From an uncultured Aquincola sp. (lineage in GTDB: Bacteria; Pseudomonadota; Gammaproteobacteria; Burkholderiales; Burkholderiaceae): a stretch of DNA of 13,151 nucleotides. The notes under the pieces were generated by a model. The model ran no database searches and was not told where the DNA came from. It saw nothing but the letters and a program-made list of their open reading frames with translations. A program made the position numbers and the translations under genes. Positions 9,551 through 13,151 of the stretch are shown here, piece after piece. Each line of letters begins with the position of its first letter. Within the stretch, counting starts at the first letter, position 1. The stretch covers positions 1-13,151 of the forward strand of contig CAKZXL010000084.1 of assembly GCA_937883885.1 (NCBI GenBank), in the 5' to 3' direction.

Positions 9551-11335
9551 TCAACTGCACCCATAGCTCGTACCCACCCCCACATCCCCACCCTGGTAGC
9601 TGATCTTCTTGGGATACACGCACACCGGCATCGAGCGGGTGGTGCCGGCGCTGGTGGTGGTGGTCAGCATCACCTGGTCGGGGGCGGTGCCCTTTTCCAC
9701 CCAGTCGGTCAGCAGGCCGTACATCTGGCCGGGGGCCACGGCCGGGATGATGGCGGCGGGGTTGGACGTGCCGTTGGGGCTGCCGTGGCCCTGGCCGGGC
9801 ACCAGGTAGAGCCGGAAGAACGATTGCGCGTTGGCCATGCCGCCCATGGCGGCGGCCACGCGGTGGTAGTAGTTGATCGTGCCTTGCGGTGCGATCAGCT
9901 CGTCGGCCAGGCCATGCCAGGTGATGATCTTGCCGCCGCGGTTCTTGTAAGCGCTGAGGTCCGGGTTGTCGGTGTTGATGTTGGCAAATTGGCTTTGCAG
10001 CGCCAGGCCGCGTTCATAGGCATTGTTCAGCTGCGCATAGCTCAGCTGCTTCCAGCCCGCCTGGCCATTGGCCTTGGCATTGAGGAAGCTGGTGCCCGCC
10101 AGCGTCGGGTCCTGCAGTTCCAGCGCCACCACGTCGGAGGCGATGGTGAACTCGGTCTGCGCGCCGGCCAGCAGGCCCAGGTTGGTGCCGCGGGTCAGGC
10201 CGGTCCAGCGTTGCAGCCCGTTGCCCATCAAGGTGCTGGCGGTGACCTGCTGCCAGCCGTTGTCGGTGGCCGGGTCGGGCACGCTGCCGTCGCTGGTCAT
10301 GCCGTACCAGATCTTGTTGAGCGCCTGCGCCTGCAGCTGGCTCACGCAGGCCGCGGTGGTGTTGCTGCCGCCATCGGCCGCGCACAGCACGGCGCTGTCC
10401 TGAACAGGGTTGTAGCGGCAGGCCGCGGGGTCGATCAGGTAGCCCAGGTGCGTGCCGCCCACCGTGTCGCAGGCGTTGATGGCGGCGTTGGACACCAGGT
10501 CCACCTGCGCCTTGCTCAGCGGCGCGCCGCCCAGGTCGCGCTGGTAGACGATCTGCGGGTACAGCTCGCTGGTGATGAAACGGGTCCAGTGGATGGCCGG
10601 GTAGTTGGCCACCATGCCGTCGTAGTGCTCAGGGTGGTTGAGCGCCAGGTTCAGGCCCTGGCGGCCACCGGTGGAGCCGCCTTCCCAATAGGCCCAGCGT
10701 GCCGGGCGGCCATAGTAGGCCGCAGCCAGCGCCTTGGTCTTGACCGCCTGTTCATGGATGGCGCGGGTGGCGAAGTCGGTCCACAGCGTCTGGTTGATGC
10801 TGCCGTCCGGGTTCATCGCGAAGGCGCCGGTGCCGGCCACCGCATGCCCGGTGTCGGTGGTGGAAGACACCGCACCTTCCACGCCCGCCACCGCAGCCGC
10901 CGCGGTGCTGGCGATGGCCGTGGCCGATCCGGCCGGGCCGCCTTGCCAGCCGCCACCGCCCAGCGCATGGATGCGGTTGTTCCAGGCCGCCTTGGCAGGC
11001 AGCCATACCTCGATGCCGATGCCGGCCGACGTGGACGGCGCACCGGCCGGCCCCGGGTTGCCCGGCCCCACGTTGAGCTTGACCATGCAGACGTCGGCCG
11101 CCGCGGTGGGCGTGTTGGCGCTGGCACTGCCGCTGAGCAGCAATGCATCACCCTTGCTGAATGCCTTGACCGCGACCACCGAGGTCTGCGCGTCGGGCTG
11201 GAAGGCGGTGGCCAGGCTGCTGTCGCAGGCCAGTGCGGCGCGGTCGTCGTCGTTGCTGCCGCAAGCGGCCAGCAGCACGGTGGCCGCCAGGCCCAGACCG
11301 GCGGCCAGGCGCCGGCCTTGCATCGGGTTCGTCAT
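9551..11335 (-). CDS. Tannase/feruloyl esterase family lipoprotein (alpha/beta hydrolase)
   Basis: This 594-residue probable outer-membrane or periplasmic lipoprotein belongs to the family of tannases, feruloyl esterases and MHETase, which cleave esters of aromatic acids. The lipobox LAAC ends at Cys25. The nucleophile is Ser221 in YWEGGSTGGRQG, the acid Asp478 in WHGLADELIAPQG and the base His517 in LVPGQGHGSP. The spacing matches MHETase (225, 492, 528). Unusually, Gly220 and Gly518 replace the two cysteines that normally form the disulfide bracketing the active site (CS-D-HC motif). The calcium-loop region at 289-299 (CDTVGGTHLGY) lacks two of the usual Asp ligands. Other cysteines remain, including those near the C-terminus. 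The start at 11335 was chosen over upstream extensions because of the GAGGAG site 6 bases before it and the lipoprotein signal immediately after. It diverges from an AraC-family regulator gene that probably controls it. The substrate is unknown: phenolic esters are likely, but catalysis on other aromatic esters is possible. Confidence 0.93.
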   Translation of the reverse strand: MTNPMQGRRLAAGLGLAATVLLAACGSNDDDRAALACDSSLATAFQPDAQTSVVAVKAFSKGDALLLSGSASANTPTAAADVCMVKLNVGPGNPGPAGAPSTSAGIGIEVWLPAKAAWNNRIHALGGGGWQGGPAGSATAIASTAAAAVAGVEGAVSSTTDTGHAVAGTGAFAMNPDGSINQTLWTDFATRAIHEQAVKTKALAAAYYGRPARWAYWEGGSTGGRQGLNLALNHPEHYDGMVANYPAIHWTRFITSELYPQIVYQRDLGGAPLSKAQVDLVSNAAINACDTVGGTHLGYLIDPAACRYNPVQDSAVLCAADGGSNTTAACVSQLQAQALNKIWYGMTSDGSVPDPATDNGWQQVTASTLMGNGLQRWTGLTRGTNLGLLAGAQTEFTIASDVVALELQDPTLAGTSFLNAKANGQAGWKQLSYAQLNNAYERGLALQSQFANINTDNPDLSAYKNRGGKIITWHGLADELIAPQGTINYYHRVAAAMGGMANAQSFFRLYLVPGQGHGSPNGTSNPAAIIPAVAPGQMYGLLTDWVEKGTAPDQVMLTTTTSAGTTRSMPVCVYPKKISYQGGDVGVGTSYGCS

Positions 11336-11341
11336 CCTTGT

Positions 11342-11347
11342 CTCCTC
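11342..11347 (-). promoter_or_regulatory. Ribosome-binding site of the tannase-family gene
   Basis: GAGGAG on the minus strand lies 6 bases before the ATG at 11335. It fixes the start in a frame that stays open upstream to 11731. Confidence 0.85.
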
Positions 11348-11355
11348 ATGATGTA

Positions 11356-11396
11356 GCACTAAAGTGCACTTGCGCCACCCAACGGCTGGGCAAGTG
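11356..11396. promoter_or_regulatory. Inverted repeats in the esterase-regulator divergent gap, candidate operator
   Basis: Two perfect inverted repeats lie side by side in the 192-base gap. GCACT-AA-AGTGC occupies 11356-11367. CACTTGC (11367-11373) is mirrored by GCAAGTG (11390-11396) with 16 bases between. The first begins only 21 bases before the esterase start, so a protein bound there could block its transcription or translation. AraC-family proteins more often use direct repeats, so the regulator bound may be this AraC protein or another. No consensus -35/-10 pair could be assigned for either gene. The symmetry is seen directly; the operator role is inferred. Confidence 0.4.
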
Positions 11397-11527
11397 GAGC
11401 GACGATAGAAACGCAGGACGCCCAGGTCTACCAGGAACCTGCGCTGGTTTGTCACCGCCCTGCGCTTGTCCGTCGGGGTTTGCCCGCGCTGATGGCGCAC
11501 GCAATCAAGCAATAAACTGCATGCGAC

Positions 11528-12460
11528 ATGGCCTCGCCCGATCTGCTTCCAGCGCCCTCGGCCGGCACCCGACGCGCCACCGCGTGGGGCAGCTGCGTGG
11601 GCGTGAGCGGCACCGACGCTGACCAGGTGATGCTGCCCCTGCTGTCGGCGCCGCCCGCCTGGACCGGCCTGCCGATGACGCTGCACCTGCTGCCCGGCGA
11701 TGCGGTGGTGGCCCAGATGCAGATGTGCCATCCGTCGCTGGCGGTGGCCCGCTCGGGCCGCGGCAAACGCTGCTACACCACCGGCCGCCGGGCGCTCGAC
11801 CTGGATGCCTCACCCGGCATGTTCGAGCTGTACGGCGCGGGCTTTTGCGTGGACGAAGCGCGCTGGCAAGGCCAGCGCGGCGAGGTGGTGGCGCTGCAGT
11901 TGCCGGCTGCCCATGTGGGCGCGCTGCTGCAGGGCGATGGCGCGGTGCTGGCACTGCCCACGCGGCATGAGCTGTTCGATGCGCGCGTGACCGACCTGGT
12001 GCTGCAGCTGTGGGACGAAGCCAGCCAGGGCGGCCCGCATGGCCGGCTGTATGCTCAAGGCCTGTCGCTGGCGCTGCTGGGCTGGCTGACCAGCGAACAC
12101 GGCGCGCGCACCGGCCCGCCTGAACGCGCGCAGGCTCGGCTGTCGCCGGCCCAATGCAGCACGCTGCGCGAGTACATCGACGCGCACCTGGCCAGCGACC
12201 TGTCGGTGGACGACCTGGCCCTGCTGGCCGGCCTCAGCGCCGCGCACTTCGCGCGGGCCTTCAAGCGCAGCTTCGACCGATCGCCCCACGCCTACGTGAC
12301 CGCGCGGCGCATCCAGCGCGCCTGCCAGCTGCTGCGCGCCGACCCCCGCACCCCCCTTGCCCAGCTGGCCGACCAGCTGGGCTTTGCCAGCCAATCGCAC
12401 TTCACCCAGGCTTTCCGGCGGGTGATGGGGGTGACGCCGGGAAGGTGGCGGACGGGGTGA
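11528..12460 (+). CDS. AraC/XylS family transcriptional regulator
   Basis: This 310-residue DNA-binding regulator has a C-terminal AraC-type domain at about 205-308 with both helix-turn-helix units. The first is LSVDDLALLAGLSAAHFARAF (split here: LSVDDLALLAG, then LSAAHFARAFKR). The second is TPLAQLADQLGFASQSHFTQ, followed by the family ending FRRVMGVTPGRWR. The N-terminal 200 residues would be the effector-sensing and dimerisation part; they match no ligand family I can name. The ATG at 11528 was chosen because it is the first in-frame ATG and gives a normal AraC length; no clear ribosome site precedes it. It is transcribed divergently from the tannase-family gene, a classic arrangement for a local regulator, so it probably activates that gene in response to an aromatic or ester-derived inducer. 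That link is inference. It converges on the toxin gene with a gap of 40 bases. Confidence 0.94.
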   Translation: MASPDLLPAPSAGTRRATAWGSCVGVSGTDADQVMLPLLSAPPAWTGLPMTLHLLPGDAVVAQMQMCHPSLAVARSGRGKRCYTTGRRALDLDASPGMFELYGAGFCVDEARWQGQRGEVVALQLPAAHVGALLQGDGAVLALPTRHELFDARVTDLVLQLWDEASQGGPHGRLYAQGLSLALLGWLTSEHGARTGPPERAQARLSPAQCSTLREYIDAHLASDLSVDDLALLAGLSAAHFARAFKRSFDRSPHAYVTARRIQRACQLLRADPRTPLAQLADQLGFASQSHFTQAFRRVMGVTPGRWRTG

Positions 12461-12500
12461 TGGGCTGGGGGGAGCTTGCAGATCAGCGAGCTGGACGCTA

Positions 12501-12863
12501 CTACCAGCGTGCGCCCGGCGGAAGATGGCGTTCAAACGCCATCACGTCATGCAAGACGCGACCCACCACCAGCAAGTCGGGCTCCACCCGATACACGAGA
12601 AAGTGCCTGGGTCGTCGCACCCGCTGCGACGACGGGTCCACATGATCGCGACTCAGGCGCAGGTGCCACGTCCGCACGCCTCGACCCAGTTCAGGTCGCT
12701 CGACGCTGCCCAACCGCTGCGGATCGTTCGACAGATCTCGAAGGGCAGCAATGATGAGGCGCTGGTAACGCAGCCGCGCGGGCTCGCCGACGTGCTCATG
12801 GGTCCATGCAAGGATCTGCTCGATGTCCGCCTGGGCCGCGGCGGACAAGCGATAGCGCGTCAT
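12501..12863 (-). CDS. parE: ParE/RelE superfamily toxin of a type II toxin-antitoxin pair
   Basis: This 120-residue toxin has the ParE plan: YRLSAAAQADIEQILAWTHEHVG at the start (helical hairpin), a central RLIIAALRDLSNDPQRLGS segment, and the strand-rich end HFLVYRVEPDLLVVGRVLHDVMAFERHLP. The stretch between WHLRLSRDHVD and RRPRHF is a longer loop seen in one ParE subgroup. ParE proteins usually poison DNA gyrase; RelE relatives cut mRNA, so the exact target is not certain from sequence. Its ATG overlaps the antitoxin stop codon in an ATGA, so the two are translationally coupled, with the antitoxin first as usual. The full length is present with no break, so the toxin is probably functional. 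Confidence 0.93.
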   Translation of the reverse strand: MTRYRLSAAAQADIEQILAWTHEHVGEPARLRYQRLIIAALRDLSNDPQRLGSVERPELGRGVRTWHLRLSRDHVDPSSQRVRRPRHFLVYRVEPDLLVVGRVLHDVMAFERHLPPGARW

Positions 12864-13151
12864 GCCCCCGAGGTACTGCCTTTGGCCGCAGCCTGGCGAC
12901 CCAGCTGCCCGATGAAGTCCTCGAGCTGCCCGTCTTCCACATCCGCGAAGCGGCCAGCCGACAGGTCTGCCCAGCCTTTGCGGGCCGCCTGCTTCAGAGC
13001 GACCAGCTTGGCCTCCTCAACGCGCTCACGGTCTTCGATGAGCCGTAGACCCTCGCGGAGCACCTCGCTGGCGTTCTGGTACCGACCCGACTGCACCAGA
13101 CCCTCCACCAGCGCATGCTGGTGATCGCTCAAAACCACGTTGCGTGTGGGC
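12860..13151 (-). CDS. parD: ParD-family antitoxin, 5' end outside window
   Basis: This is the antitoxin partner of ParE. It has a ribbon-helix-helix DNA-binding N-terminus, which represses the operon as a dimer, and a C-terminal tail that neutralises the toxin. The visible sequence reads TRNVVLSDHQHALVEGLV, then SGRYQNASEVLREGLRLIEDRE, a very typical ParD/CC2985-type pattern. A GTG at 13138 is available, but the frame stays open to the window edge and continues with the family's usual TRNV residues. The true start therefore lies just beyond base 13151, and any promoter and operator are not visible. The last residues (AAAKGSTSGA) are low-complexity. The stop TGA overlaps the parE ATG by the ATGA arrangement. 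Confidence 0.92.
   Translation of the reverse strand, partial: PTRNVVLSDHQHALVEGLVQSGRYQNASEVLREGLRLIEDRERVEEAKLVALKQAARKGWADLSAGRFADVEDGQLEDFIGQLGRQAAAKGSTSGA

Noticed and set aside
9518..11356. A 612-codon plus-strand frame antisense to the esterase gene
   Set aside because: Composition is typical of a shadow frame (Gly, Ala, Val, His), with no motif. The esterase on the other strand has a catalytic triad and lipoprotein signal.
12461..12500. A terminator between the AraC gene and the toxin gene
   Set aside because: Only a weak, interrupted GCTTGC/GCGAGC stem is visible, and there is no T-run.

Overview
The window is chromosomal DNA from a high-GC Gram-negative bacterium. Codon third positions are almost always G or C. 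The gene content (sCache-type chemoreceptor, type II-type secretin, KatG, tannase-family lipoprotein, AraC regulator, ParDE) fits a betaproteobacterium of the order Burkholderiales, most plausibly the Leptothrix/Ideonella/Rubrivivax branch. That placement is inferred from protein style and composition only. No rRNA, tRNA, CRISPR array, insertion sequence or phage gene was seen.

Left part (1-4845): the 3' portion of a chemoreceptor gene on the plus strand converges on a minus-strand block. Read in its own direction, that block is a polar amino-acid (cystine-like) substrate-binding protein, its membrane permease 4 bases later, and then a GspD-like secretin about 105 bases further on. The transporter has no ATPase gene here, and the secretin has no other secretion genes beside it. 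The gap before the secretin holds a perfect TTGACA inside overlapping inverted repeats.

Middle (4846-9475): a 207-base divergent region with a perfect 19-base palindrome separates the transporter from katG, a bifunctional catalase-peroxidase with every catalytic residue intact. A small DUF3253 gene follows 10 bases later. Its stop codon abuts that of a convergent, unrecognised 643-residue lipoprotein gene.

Right part (9476-13151): a tannase/feruloyl-esterase-family lipoprotein gene is divergent from an AraC-family regulator gene, and the 192-base gap contains inverted repeats. This looks like a regulated esterase module for plant phenolic esters or similar aromatic esters. The esterase keeps Ser-Asp-His but has lost both cysteines of the family's active-site disulfide, and apparently most of the usual calcium site. 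A ParD-ParE toxin-antitoxin pair on the minus strand ends the window, with the antitoxin's start just beyond the edge.

Most of the window is ordinary core and accessory metabolism. The best leads are the variant esterase with its divergent regulator, the unidentified lipoprotein with its odd translation start, and the compact orphan secretin. I did not find convincing evidence of a wholly new multi-gene system.
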